Source of the DNA: Zeus faber
Lineage: Eukaryota > Chordata > Actinopteri > Zeiformes > Zeidae
Direction: 5' to 3'
DNA: 64,000 bases
Assembly: GCA_960531495.1 (NCBI GenBank)
Contig: OY482848.1
Span: forward strand, 19,930,397 to 19,994,396
Shown here: positions 49,079-62,900 of the stretch, in pieces
Position numbering within the stretch: position 1 is the stretch's first letter
Layout: every line of letters starts with the position of its first letter
Notes under the pieces: generated by a model
The model's input: the letters and a program-made list of their open reading frames with translations, nothing else
Database searches by the model: none
Told to the model about the DNA's origin: nothing
Made by a program: the position numbers and the translations under genes

Positions 49079-50404
49079 TCCTGCCTTGCAAACCCTGGTC
49101 TGGTGGAGTATTGTTTGGAGTAAGATTTGTGAAGAGTGTATGTGTTCTAAGCTAATATGAGTGGTATTAAAATTTCGGGATGGAAGAGAAGCACGTCAGG
49201 GCAGGAGCCTGACGGGCAAGATCGTAGCCCCCCCAACCCAGGTCCACCCAGAGTCTTCATCTTTTCTTTTCTTGTCTTCCAACAGCAAAGGCATTATCTG
49301 TTGAAAAATGCTTCAAGGCTACCAGACTATGTCTACCAAGATTTTCTAAAATGGTCGATTAGGACAATTAGCGCCAGTCCTATGTTAAGACATAGTTGCC
49401 AGATTACACAAGACCCACCGGATGCAGTTGAGGACAAATCTCCAGTGTAACTTTTTTTTTAAAGTACAGCTACCTAAAAGATATATTTAAATCTTTGCAG
49501 CATCTCAATCTTTTTCTTTTGCTTTTCTTTTTTTTCCAGACACAACATATCACTCAATTAAGGTGTACTGTATGCACCCGTAATTGGAGAATTTGGTGAT
49601 ATGGTGATATCTATTACTCAAAACTTCCCCCCAAGCCATTACAAACATTTTTGTCTCATTACTGTACATTCAATGATGAATCCAATATGGCCCCAAAATC
49701 CAATATGGCTCCCAAAGCATCACTCAATTGAGGTTTATGCATCCATACATGGAAAGGTTTATGATATGGGGAATTGTTTTTTTTTAATTTTAATATAGTT
49801 TCATTGTTTAATTATATAATCCTGTGATTGTGGTGAAAACAATTGGTGAAATACACTTTCTAGCCGAAGAATTTAAGCAAGACAAGTCTTGCATCTTGTC
49901 GCGGTGTTTACCAGCTGTGCGCCATCTCTGGATCTCTGAGAGTCTCAAATCACTTGTGCTGTAGGGTTGCCAATTAGATCAGCTGAGTTTCGTTGGCAAT
50001 TCTGGTGCGAGAAATTGCGAGAAGTTTGTACATGGCAACCAACTCACTCGAAACGACACTTCACAGCTGATAACTACTGCCCTCAGCGGATGGATATGGA
50101 TGGTTATGTATCAAAAAACGGTTCTGAATGTGTCTGCATTTTTGCTTGTTTTTTATTTTACTCCCCATGAAGATGCGAGATGTTTAGCTTAAACAGCAGC
50201 CTTTGAAATTGTAAAATGTTCCTCATTTCACAGGAGCTAGGCTAGTTGATTCCACCTGCTGCCGTGCAATGATCTAGCACAGTGAGCATGCAGTCCATCA
50301 CTATCAAGACCACGCAGGAGAAATTCACAAATTCACAACACTCTGCAAGACCGGAAATGTTGTCAAATTATTTACCCAATTTTTTCTGTTTTCTCACACT
50401 ACAG
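49079..50404. other. non-coding stretch with an unassigned 97-codon frame
   Basis: 49157-49450 encodes a frame with no recognised domain and a poly-pyrimidine/AG in the middle (49262-49287), so it is unlikely to be one exon. Nothing else is supported. Confidence 0.4.
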
Positions 50405-50481
50405 ATAATTGACTGTTACCTGTGGGAACAGTCACCATGGCCGTGCTTTATTTCCAGACTGGACCGTACCCATGGATATTG
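50405..50481 (+). other. possible orphan exon
   Basis: A 77-nt stretch with a good acceptor (TTTTCTCACACTACAG) and donor (ATTG|GTAAGT). An ATG with good context (CACCATGG, 50437) opens 15 codons to the donor. Joining it to 56865 would run into a stop in the third codon, so if real it is a 5' UTR exon or belongs to another transcript. Confidence 0.25.
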
Positions 50482-50564
50482 GTAAGTCCCAACCATGCTC
50501 TAGGTCCTACTCTTTGACTTGCATTTTGCCATTGTCATCACACCCAATCTCTGTATGGTAATCA

Positions 50565-50760
50565 TAAGCTGCTTTCACACATGCACTGCAAATCCGAAAT
50601 TATCCGGACATTAACCGGAGGAGCTGTATGTGTGAACGCAAATGTCCGAATCATTTGGACCGGACATTAACCAGACTTTACCCAGCCAGCACCCTAGTAC
50701 AAAGTCTGTGTAATGTCCGATTGAGGGGTATGTGTGAACAGAGCAGGTGATTGTCCGGAG
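50565..50760. repeat. dispersed repeat remnant (GCTTTCACACATGCACTGC type)
   Basis: Contains GCTGCTTTCACACATGCACT and the internally repeated words CCGGACATTAACC and TATGTGTGAAC, in the style of fish MITEs. Boundaries unresolved. Confidence 0.4.
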
Positions 50761-50981
50761 AATTCACAGCGAGCGAGTGGGTGTGTTACGTGTTTATGAT
50801 GTCTCTATCATGCGCCAGTCATTTACCTTTGTGTGGATCTTCGGGCACAGAATGTAGCTGCTTCGCACTCCTTTCTGCTTTCCTTTATATTCCTTTACAC
50901 TCTTTCATTTATATTACTTCCAAATACGTGGATTGTCAACGCTTAAAATAAGATAAGTCGGTAACAGATTTCAGGGTAATG

Positions 50982-53900
50982 TAAACACGTCTGACACGGG
51001 CAGTTTCCGGTTGGGAGCTACATGTAAGGGCAACTCCGAGGATAGAGTGTCTATCACGCACGGTGCTTTCTCTCAATTGTACATTCTGTCTTCTTCATGC
51101 TGTAACATTGAGCACGATTTTTAAGAATGAACAATCAGGCGAAGAAGAGATATATTAAGCTATATTTAGTCCAGAATGTTGAAAAATGTGACAATATGAA
51201 TCAAAACATTTTCCTGTGAGACAATTAATGATGCAGCTTCCCATTTTAGAAAATGGTTATTTATTTACCAGTTAGCCTTCCCTTTTATGATTTGTACTAC
51301 TTGATGAGGTTTAGACGTAGGTTCTCAGTTATACTGTAGTAAGGCATTCGGTTTGTTCACGAAAAGCTTGTCTTCACTTTAAAACAAACAGTTAGGTGCT
51401 CGAAGCTGAAAGACAAGAAGACTCAACACACAAAACATACCTTTGATTTACTAAAATCTCTGCCGTTCCATTGTTCAGCTTATTTTGCCTTGAAAGCAAA
51501 ACAAACTTTAAGCCCAATGAAAACACAAAGTCAAATAAACATATGCCACAACCCTGGTTTCTCCCACGGTATTTTACTCTCACAATGATGTGTCATAATC
51601 CTACAGTCTTGCCTTTGACGTTGAATAGACGTAAACATTGGCTCACGTGTATTTAAAAAAATCTATATAAAAAAATAAACTCAGAAGCACATAGTGAAAA
51701 AAAAAAAACAGTTAACGTTCATTGCAAGTTTATTTGAATTATGACTGTATAATATATTTGTAGTATACCATTTACAAACCATCATATTTTTATAATATCT
51801 TAGTCCCACCACATTGAAATTTTATGTCTTTATGAGATAACAATAAGAACTGCATATTACAGCAGTATCTTAAACGACTAATGATGAATATGTGATGGCA
51901 ATTTAGGAAAACAAATGATGAATCATTGTCAAATCATGTTTGTTTCAAATTGCATTACAGGTTATGTCGGACTGTTTCATGAGAATTGAGCAACGTGACA
52001 AGTCCACCAAGTGTCATTTGGCATTGTAGAGAGACTGATTTTCATCTTTAAAACAGGATGTGTGACTTGCAATGTAACCTTCAACAAAGAGCTCCACCAA
52101 ACTTGGAATGATGTGTGCTGTTCACAAAAATCCTTGAAAGTTTTAAAGTTGCAGTGTAGATCACCTTTGGGTGAGGCTGAGGACGGTCATTTGATGGCCC
52201 GAGGGCCAGATTACATGGATAGTTTTAATTTATTTGTGCTCCATCTATGTTTAGGTCAGTATTTGGAGACTAATGAATAATATTAATGGATTTAATACCT
52301 ATGTATTTATAGACCTTGACACACACATTTCAATGTTGTGTATGATTTGAAAAGTGAAAGAAAACCGAATTTGCATTGAATTAAATTAAGTTTGAGATCA
52401 TGCTGTTGTCATTTTTATCCAAAGTTATTTAAAAAAACATTTAAAGATCATTTCAAGTGGCTGGTTTAAAGACAGTGCTTAAAATACCTGCCTGCGTGTT
52501 TGTTAGGGTGTTACCCGGGGTAACCTATTCAATCTATTTTTGCTGCTAGGTAAACGTCACAAAGCAGCATGGGTACATATTTGATAAAATGATGTGATGA
52601 TAAAGATCGAAAAAGTAAATTAACTTCTTCACTGCTACTTCATTTTGAAAATAGTTGTATTTACTGTACCAGCTGTACAGTAAATACAACTATTTTAGAT
52701 CAATAGTTAAACTAGATCAACTATACTGTACACTACTGAACTACACTGTACTATAGCTACCAGTTATACTACTAGTTCCTCTACTTGTAACTCCTCAACA
52801 CTGCTGAATAGTCAGTTTTGCTTGACGACATGCCATTTTATAAAGTTGAAAAGCAGCAGACTGTACACCAGTAAAGATTTCTACTGTAGGTAGGATTTAT
52901 TTTATTTTTTTCAGATGCAAGGTGGCTATGACCCAATCAAAATTTAAAATTTGTGTCTGTGATTCCCAAGGTCTGTGATCTTGGTAAACAACCGCCCTGG
53001 CCAACATGTTTAAAAGCCAATCAACATTTCTTATCCCCCAATCAAAGCAGTCGAGAACTGGATCTGCTTGGACGCCGCATCCGACAGCCCCACAAGAGTG
53101 CAACATTGGCAAATATTGTGGAAGTTATAAAGAAGCCGCCTCAATGACCAGTGAGACGAAATAAGATCAAAAATCTGTTCTTTAAATATTTATTTTAGCA
53201 TGCATCATTCAAGCATCAAGCATTGGCATTAATGCTAATATTGGTAATACCTGGTACTTTTGTAATACATTTCTTAACATAGGAAACTACATGCATTTTC
53301 AGTCTCTGCGAACGAAAAGTACAAGTACTTTCTTACTGTAAAAAAGTATCTGTACTTCCTTAAGTATATTCAGTATATTCAACTGTTGACTGTTAAAAAA
53401 AAAAATCTATTCTGGCATTAGGGCAGACGTTCTTTACATTGTGCTGGCATTTTTTTCCACCACTTCATCTGAGTTATCAGCAGTCCTCTCTTTAAAATCG
53501 TTTTAACACCTTCAAACGCCCTAAATATTGCTGTTTACGGTATGAGCAAGCAGGTATATACTGTAAGTATATAATTGTGACTAACTAATATAACTGGATC
53601 TTCTACAAGCTTTCCAATGATGGAAAGCTATTTGAGTCTTGATTGACAACAGAGCTGTGTTAGTGAATGAGTAAATACAATATCACCTATGGAACAACTG
53701 GCAGTACAAGTTTAGCGTCAGTATGAACAAAATAGTCCAACCCCATAATGCACAATCAGTCATGTCACAAAGGAATGGGCTTGGTGGCATCACTTGAGGT
53801 GATGCTTATACATGCAGGTGCAGTTGAGGGAGTCACATTTTCTGGAGGAATGTTGGAGGAGGGTTCTTATATTTATAGAAGCCCAAGAGCATAAAAGAGT

Positions 53901-55366
53901 TGACTGATCATGAATATTGGCAGTGCTGTTTCTCGGGGATTTATGTATTTTGATTCTATTTTGATTTTTTGTTTTATTCAGGATTTTTTTGGTGAGTAAT
54001 CTATTCATGCAACATTAGAGTACAACTGATGCATGAATATTGTACGTACTAGATAAATGTGTATGTTGTAAAAAAAAAATAAAAAAAATAAGAGTGATAA
54101 GCATTGTGGATTCAATTCCAAAATGTGTTTTGTTATGCCACCCAGTATTAATTATAAATATGTACAGATTGAACTTTAAATGAATGCCATTTGTAACTAC
54201 ATGTATTATTTGAATTTGGCCTAACCTTGCTTTCATATTATTAATCAATCAATACATTTTTATTTATTTTAAATAACAAAAACAAGTTTGAGCCAAAGTG
54301 CTTCACAAAGGGCAGGGATGAAAAAAAAAAAAGAGAAAACAATAAAATAAATAAATTTAATATAGCAAACGTACAACACAAACGTTCTTTCAAAAAGAGA
54401 ACAAACAGAGTGCTTATATCAAAAACAGACATGTAATAGGTTCCTACAGATAGTGATGTGTATTTGAAAGGCATAAAATTATAAGACTTGCTTTATTACT
54501 CTCATACAGAAGGCAAGGTTTATACGTTTAGTTTATACCTTAAGTGCAATAAAATAAGGACCAAATGGGCAATGGTAGATATACTTTTGACTTGGATTCT
54601 GATTTTACATTTGACAAGGGCTAAATATCTACCTGAAGCACAAACGACAAATACATTAAGCATGGTCTTTGAACAAGAAGTTTTACTTTTATAACAGTTA
54701 AACTTTTATAGAAATACATTTTCCATTCCATTTTTATATTCCATCCCTTCTCAAAAACCGCTTTGTCCAGTTCAGGATTGCAGTCCTAGTAGTGGCTAGT
54801 ATGCATGGTTCATAACTGCTACATCCAGAGTTCATACTACTATCAAAATTGTGGTGAAATTATGAATTTATATTAATGAGCATGGCCAGATTACTCCCAA
54901 GGCCTGGAAACCTAACAGAACCAAGACACTACTCTATGCTTTCTTTCAAATATAAAGTCTGGTTCTACTTCAGATATTTGTGGGTTCCTAAATTATTATC
55001 ACTGCATTTAAATATTTATGAACTACAAAGAACCATTGGATTCTGAACAAAAAAGTATCTTTGTGGCTCATGGGGCATAGATTGGAGGTCGGCTCATAAA
55101 CACAGAGAATCCAACATTTTATCAAGGCTCACTGGGCAGCCAATAAGAAATTAGAAAAGTTTTTTTTATTTTTTTATTAATGAACTGATAATAGGGGTAA
55201 ATAAAAGCATCACTGCAAAAGCCACTATTGGATCAATTCCAAAAAAGCAAAGATTAGAAAATTAATATGTGATTGCTTTTATTTTGTACTGGAGATGATG
55301 GTAAAATTCCCTGACCTCATGTGAGTGAGCTCAGGGCAAGCTTGTGATTAAAGGGAACTCTTGTGG
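50982..55366. other. AT-rich non-coding stretch
   Basis: No exon or RNA gene supported. 54241-54400 (ATCAATCAATACATTTTTAT, CAAAGTGCTTCACAAAGGGC) looks like the end of a fish LINE/SINE in reverse orientation. A hairpin lies at 52648-52696. Confidence 0.45.
52648..52696. repeat. perfect hairpin, 22-bp arms
   Basis: AAAATAGTTGTATTTACTGT begins the left arm (52648-52669); the exact inverse is at 52675-52696 with a 5-base loop (CAGCT). Confidence 0.9.
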
Positions 55367-55729
55367 TTAAAGCTATTATGTTCCTTTTTACACAATTTAA
55401 TATAGGTCCCTGAGGTCCCAAAAACATGTTTTGGGATTTTTGTTTTGCTGAAAATACCATTCAGATTGTGCATTCTAGCTATTCCAAACATGCCTCTAAA
55501 TCTGTGTTCCTGATGCTCTGTTTAAGTGGGAGGAGCCACGGCCCCGAGGCCCCAAGTTCTGTGAGCCAATGGGGTTTGAGCTTTACTCCGGGTTCTGTTG
55601 TATTAAGTCTATAAACCTTCACTGATTTCACCTTATCGGTCCACCAAAATTTGTTTCCGAACAAATTTGAGGCTGGGAAATAAGCAATCCAGTTGCTGTA
55701 TTAGATCTGCACGACCCCATTTAAAAAGT
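55367..55729 (+). mobile_element. dispersed MITE-like repeat 'TTAAAGC', copy C
   Basis: Homologous to 16756-17173 and to the inverse of 14395-14727. It lacks the telomere-repeat insertion and so serves as the empty reference. Confidence 0.75.
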
Positions 55730-55908
55730 TTCAGTCCGACTTTCACTTGGAGAACCACCGAATACTGCCGAGCTTGGGGCTTTTTTGGTTCATTCAATTA
55801 CGGAAACGTCGGAAAATAAAAGAAATACATCTACGGTTTTGTTTGGAGAAGCGTTGAGCGGATCGTGCCCCGCAGTCTACAGTACAGTCAACTTACCGTG
55901 GGCACACA

Positions 55909-56043
<135 letters not shown>

Positions 56044-56265
56044 ACACTTACATCTCCATCGTTTGCATTTTGTCACAGACAGTTGGTATTAATTCCTCTT
56101 TCGTTTCAAAGATTTGTGCTGGTCTCTGCAGCCAACAACAGAGTGGTTCCCATGCTTAGCTCTGAGCTTCGATGCTACCCGGTCCAATCGCTTTCCAGCC
56201 TTGGCCGGAGTTACTCAGATGGGGGTCAGCTCTATTTAGGATAATACCCCTGGTGACGTGTATCA

Positions 56266-56345
56266 GGGCATCATCATCAATCATCATCATCATCATCGTC
56301 ATCATCATCGTCATCATCATCGTCATCATCATCATCCTATCATCA
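56266..56345. repeat. (CAT)n/(CGT) trinucleotide tract
   Basis: Imperfect ATC/CGTC repeats. 56346-56864 holds nothing else recognisable before the acceptor of the mucin-like gene. Confidence 0.9.
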
Positions 56346-56864
56346 TAACAACCCCTGTTTAGAAATGACATGATTGCTTGTATGGAAAACCCTTTTAAAA
56401 AATGATACAGGCGGGTGATACAGAAGTAGTGGGTAATAAGTTGTGGAGAAAAACTATAAACTCCCCCAAAATATGATTACTCGAGTAAACTCCCCCCCAA
56501 AAAATATATTTTATTCTCATTTTTCCAAATCGCACACGAATAATATGTGTTTGTGAGACTGAAATCTTAATTTGACTAAAAAAAAAGAATGACTATACAT
56601 GAAAACACCACTTACAGGTATATGGCTCCCAGCTTGTGTTTTGTCCATGGCCATCATGCCACAGTATTATTGCAACATCCAATATGCCTTCCTTCACCCT
56701 TTTCTTGTAATATTTTCCAGTTATAACCAAAATAACTAGTTTTTTATAAGTTATCTATTTCCAAATGATTTTACATAGGAAGTAGAAGGCTAAAAATTAT
56801 AACAGGAATGTAATGTCAAAGCTCATTGAATAAACTGTTCCTAACTGATTATTTTGTTTCATAG

Positions 56865-56924
56865 GTGCCTTAATAATGGCAAAGAGCAGGAACAGATGGA
56901 AGAATCCACTTCTGTATGTAATTG
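56865..56924 (+). CDS. mucin-like gene, signal-peptide exon
   Basis: Acceptor TTTTGTTTCATAG ends at 56864; the ATG is at 56876; donor ATTG|GTAAGT is at 56924/56925. It encodes 16 residues plus one base of codon 17. Because an acceptor precedes it, a non-coding exon should lie upstream. In the other two frames this exon either hits a stop at once or cannot join the repeat exon. Confidence 0.65.
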
Positions 56925-59900
56925 GTAAGTCATGTGTTCATGCCCAAAGCACAACTAACACCACTAGATAACCTTGCTTTAAGATTTTTGTTTGCTGTGC
57001 TGAATTCCTACATCTATTTCCTACCTACTTGAATGGTTACAATACATTTTAAAAAGTACTTGAAAAAATGAAATGGTGTTGACTGCTGTTGTCAAATAGT
57101 CAGTCAATTAATTAACAATGAGTGGGAAAATGACCATGAAAATATTTCATATTCCCAAAATCTAAATATAATTTAGCCAATTTACTTTGATACTATCGCC
57201 GCTAACTGTGAAGAATGATCGGCTGATTTAGGAAAGATTGTTAACAGTAAGATATTGTAGCATTGTGGGGTTACTGTACATTCAAGATTCAAATACATAC
57301 GGTCATATATACTGTATATATGCAGTGAAATGTCAAGACAGCCGGTGATTACGCACAATAAGCCCAAAAATACTAAAAATAAAGTAACCAACCCAAGGCA
57401 TGTGGAGAAGAATGACCAGGAGACGATGATGTGCTCGATAGCTCAACTAAGCCTGGTTTTATTACCTTGCGGCAGCAACAGCTAAACCGAGGTTGAGGTG
57501 TCCTCAGGCTGGCTAACTAGCTGGCTCTCTACTTGCGTCTCATCTCTCTCCTTCCGCCCAGACACACTTTCCCTTAACCCCCAATTATCCTGCCCCGGGA
57601 AGAACTTCCAAGCCAATTACCCACTACGGTGAACACCTCCCTCAATAAAACATTGCAAAACAACAATGGATAAACAGGAACTTATACCCAGCGTTACAAT
57701 ATATTAGTTCAATGTGATGTTATATACTGTATATTACTGAGGAAATATGTTATATTACATGGATGATATCATATTTTAGATCATATCTTAAGAGTGTAGC
57801 AAAAAATTTGAAAGGGGATAATACACAAAAATTGAAGTACTCATGTATGTTCACTAATTTCATCAAAAAAAAAATTTTTCAACAGTACTATTGACATCAT
57901 TAAACAGTCAACAGTCAAGCGCTGAACAAACAACTACAACAGGGCCAACAACAACTACCACTGCAGGTCCAACAACGACTGCAGGCTTAACAACAACTAC
58001 AGCTGGTCCAACAACAACCACTGCAGGTCCCACGACTACAACAGTGGGACCAACCACAACCACTGCAGGTCCCACTACTACAAAAGGTGGTGCAACCACG
58101 ACCACTGTGGGCTCAACAACAACCGCTGTAGGCCCAACAACAACAATTGCAGGCCCCACAACAACTACAGCTGGCCCAACAACAACCACTGCAGGCCCAA
58201 CAACAACAACTGTAGGCCCAACGACAACGACTGCAGGCCCCACAACAACTACAGCTGGTCCAACAACAACCAGTGCAGGTCCAACTACTACAACAGTGGG
58301 ACCAACAACAACCACTGCAGGTCACACAACTACAACAGTGGGACCAAAGACAACCACTGCAGCTCCCACGACTACAACAGCTGTACCAACCACAACCACT
58401 GCAGGCCCAACAACGACAACTATAGGTCCAGTGACAACGGCCGCAGGTCCCACAACAGTGACAGCTGGTCAAACAACAACCACTGCGGGTCCCACTACTA
58501 CAACAGCCGGTCCTACTACTACAACAGCTGGTCCAACCACAACCACTGTAGGCCCAACGACAACCACTGCAGGCCCCACAGCAACTACAGCTGGTCCGAC
58601 AACAACCACTGCAGGTCCCACAACTACGACAGCTGGTCCCACTACTACCACAGCTGTTCCAACCACAACCACTGTCGGTCCAATGACAACGACTGCGGGC
58701 CCCACAACAACTACAGCTGGTCCAACAACAACCACTGCAGGACTCACAACTACAACAATGGGACCAACAACAACCACTGCAGGTCCCACAACTACATCAG
58801 CTGGTCCTACCACAACCACTGTAGGCCCAATGACAACGACTGCAGGCCCCACAACAACTACAGCTGGTCCAACAACAACCATTGCAGTTCCCACAACTAC
58901 AACAGTGGGACCAACAACAACCACTGCAGGTCCCACTACTACAACAGCTGCACCCACTACTACAACAGCTGGTCCAACCACAACCACTGTAGGCCCAACG
59001 ACAACGACTGCAAGACCCCCAACAACTACAGCTAGTCAAACAACAACCACTGCAGGTCCCACAACTACAACAGTGGGACCAACAACAACCACTGCAGGTC
59101 ACACAACTACAACAGTGGGACCAACAACAACCACTGCAGCTCCCACAACTACAACAGCTGTACCAACCACAAGCACTGCAGGTCCCGCAACAACTACAGC
59201 TGGTGCAACAACAAGCACTGCAGGTCCCACTACTACAACAGCTGGTCCAACCACAAGCACTGCAGGCCCAACAACAATGACTGCAGGCCCCACAACAACT
59301 ACAGCTGGTCCAACAACAACTACTGCAGGTCCCACGACTACAACAGCTGGTCCAACCACAAGCACTGCAGGTCCCATAACTACAACAGTGGGACCAACAA
59401 CAACCACTGCAGCTCCCACAACTACAACAGCTGTACCAACCACAAGCACTGCAGGTCCCACTACTACAACAGCTGGAGCCACTACTTCAACAGCTGGTCC
59501 AACCACAACCACTGTAGGCCAAACGACAACGACTGCAGGCCCCACAACAACTACAGCTGGTCCAACAACAACCACTGCAGGTCCCACTACTACAACGGCT
59601 GGTCCAACCACAACGACTGCAGGTCCCACAACTACAACCGTGGGACCAACAACAAGCACCGGAGGTCCCACTACTACGACAGCTGTTCCAACCCCAACCA
59701 CTGTAGGCCCAGCGACAACGACTGCAAGCCCCACAACAACTACAGCTGGTCAAACAACAACCACTGCAGGTCCCACAACTACAACAGTGGGACCATCAAC
59801 AACCACTGCAGGTCACACAACTACAACAGTGGGACCAACAACAACCACTGCAGGTCCCACGACTACAACAGCTGGTCCAACCACAGCCACTGCAGGCCCA

Positions 59901-62900
59901 ACAACGACAACTATAGGCCCAACAACAACGACTGCAGGTCCAAAAACAACGACTGCTGGTCAGACAACAACCACTGCGGGTCCCACAACTACAACAATGG
60001 GAATAACAACAACCACTGCAGGTCCCACAACTACAACAGTGGGACCAACAACAGCCACTGCAGGTCCCACGACTACAACAGCTGGTCAAACCACAACCAC
60101 TGTAGGTCAAACAACAACCACTGTAGGCCCGATGACAACGACTGCAGGCCCCACAACAACTACAGCTGGTCCAACAACAACCACTGCAGGTCCCACTACT
60201 ACAACAGCTGGTCCAACCATAACCACTACAGGACCCACAATTACAACAGTGGGACCAACAACAACCACTGCAGGTCCCACGACTACAACAACTGGTCTAA
60301 CCACAACCACTGCAGGCCCCACAACAACAACAGCTGGTGCAACAACAAGCACTGCAGGTCCCACTACTACAACAGCTGGTCCAACCACAACCACTGTAGG
60401 CCTAACAACAACAACTGCAAGCCCCACAACAACTACAGCTGGTCAAACAACTACTGCAGGTCCCACGACTACAACAGCTGGTCCAACCACAAGCACTGCA
60501 GGCCAAATGACAATGACTGCAGGCCCCACAACAACTACAGCTGGTCCAACAACAACCACTGCAGGTCCCACGACTACAACAGCTGGTCCAACCACAAGCA
60601 CTGCAGGTCCCATAACTACAACAGTGGGAGCAAGAACAACCACTGCAGCTCCCACGACTACAACAGCTGTACCAACCACAAGCACTGCAGGTCCCGCTAC
60701 TACAACAGCTGGAGCGACAACTACAACAGCTGGTCCAACCACAACCACTGTAGGCCAAACGACAACGACTGCAGGCCCCACAACAACTACAGCTGGTCCA
60801 ACAACAAGCACCGGAGGTCCCACTACTACAACAGCTGGTCCCACTACTACAACAGCTGTTCCAACCCCAACCACTGTAGGCCCAGCGACAACGACTGCAG
60901 GCCCCACAGCGACTACAGTTGGTCCAACAACAACCACTGCAGGACCCACTGCTACAACAGTGGGACCAACAACAACCACTGCAAGTCCCACTACTACAAC
61001 AGCTGGTCCAACCACAACCACTGTAGGCCCAATAACAACCACTGTAGACCAAACAACAACCACTGCAGGTCCCACAACTATAACAGCTACTCCTACCGCA
61101 ACCACTATAGGACCATCAACAACGACTGCAAGCCCCACAACCATTACAGCTGGTCAAACAACAACCACTGCAGGTCCCACAACTACAACAGCTGGTCCAA
61201 AAACAACCACTGCAGGTCCCACATCTACAACATTGGGACCAAAAACAACCACTGCAGGTCCCACTACTACATTAGCTGGTCCAACCACAACCACTGTAGG
61301 CCCAACAACAACCACTGTAGGCCCAACGACACCAACTGCAGGCCCCACAACAACTACAGCTGGTGCAACAACAACCACTGCAGGTCCCACTACTACAACA
61401 GCTGGTCCTACCACAACCACTGTAGGCGCAACAACAACGACTGCAAGCCCCACAAAAACAACAGCTGGTCCAACAACAACCACTCCAGGCCCCACAACAA
61501 CTACAGCTGCTCCAACAACAACCACTGCAGGTCCCACTATTACAACAGCTGGTCCAACCACAACCACTGCAGGTCCCACTACTACAACAGCAGGACCCAT
61601 AACTACAACAGCTGGTCCAACTACAACGACTGTAGGCCCAACAACAACGACTGCAGGCCCTACAACAACTACAGCTGGCCCAACAACAACGACTGCAGGC
61701 CCCACAACAACTACAGCTGGTCTAATAACAACCACTGCAGGTCCCACAACTACAAAAGCTGGTCCAACCACAACTACTGCAGATGCCACTACTACATCAG
61801 CTGGTCCTACCTCAACCACTGCAGGCCCAACAACGACAACTATAGTCCCAACGACAACGACAGCTGGTCAAACAACAACGACTGCAGGCCCCACAACAAA
61901 TACAGCTGGTCCAACAACAACCACTGCAGGTCCCACAACTACAACCGTGGGACCAACAACAAGCACCGCAGGTCCCACTACTACAACAGCTGGTCCCACT
62001 ACTACAACAGCTGTTCAAACCACAACCACTGTAGGCCCAGCGACAACGACTGCAGGCCCCACAGCGACTACAGCTGGTCCAACAACAACGACTGCAGGCC
62101 CCACAACAACTACAGCTGGTCCAACAACAACCACTGCAGGTCCCACATCTACAACAGTGGGACCAACAACAACCACTGCAGGTCCCACTACTACATCAGC
62201 TGGTCCTACCACAACCACTGCAGGTCCCACTGTTGCAACAGTGGGACCAACAACAACCACTGCGGATCCCACTACTACAATAGCTGGTCCTACCACAACC
62301 ACTGTAGGCCCAACGACAACGACTGCAGGTCCCACAACTACAACAGTTGGACCAACAACAACAACTGCAGCTCCCACAACAACAACAGCTGGTCCAACAA
62401 AAACCACAGCAGGCCCAACAACGACAACTATTGGCCCAACGACAACGACCGCAGGTCCCACATCAACGACAGCTGGTCAAACAACAACCACTGCGGGTCC
62501 CCCTACTACAGTGGGACCAACAACAACCACTGCAGCTCCCACAACTACAACAGTGGGACAAACAACAACCACTGCAGGCCCAACAACGTTGATTATAGGC
62601 CCAACGACAACCTCAGCTGGTCAAACAACAACCACTGCGGGTCCCACTACTACAACAGCCGATCCTATTACTACAACAGCTGGTCCAACCACAACCACTG
62701 TAGGCCCAACGACAACCACTGCAGGCCCCACAACAACTACAGCTGGTCCAACAACCACCACTGCAGGTCCCACAACTACAACAGCTGGTCCCACTACTAC
62801 AACAGCTGGTCCAACCACTACCACTGTAGGCCCAACGACAACTATAGGCCCAACGACAACGACCGCAGGTCCCACAACAACGACAGCTGGTCCAACAACA

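Noticed and set aside
49157-49450. 97-codon frame with a basic N-terminus
   Set aside because: No known domain, and a polypyrimidine-AG stretch inside suggests two unrelated parts; kept only as an unassigned frame.
62347-62592. Gln-rich + strand frame of 81 codons
   Set aside because: A shifted frame of the ACA/ACC repeat; it stops quickly and has no upstream context.
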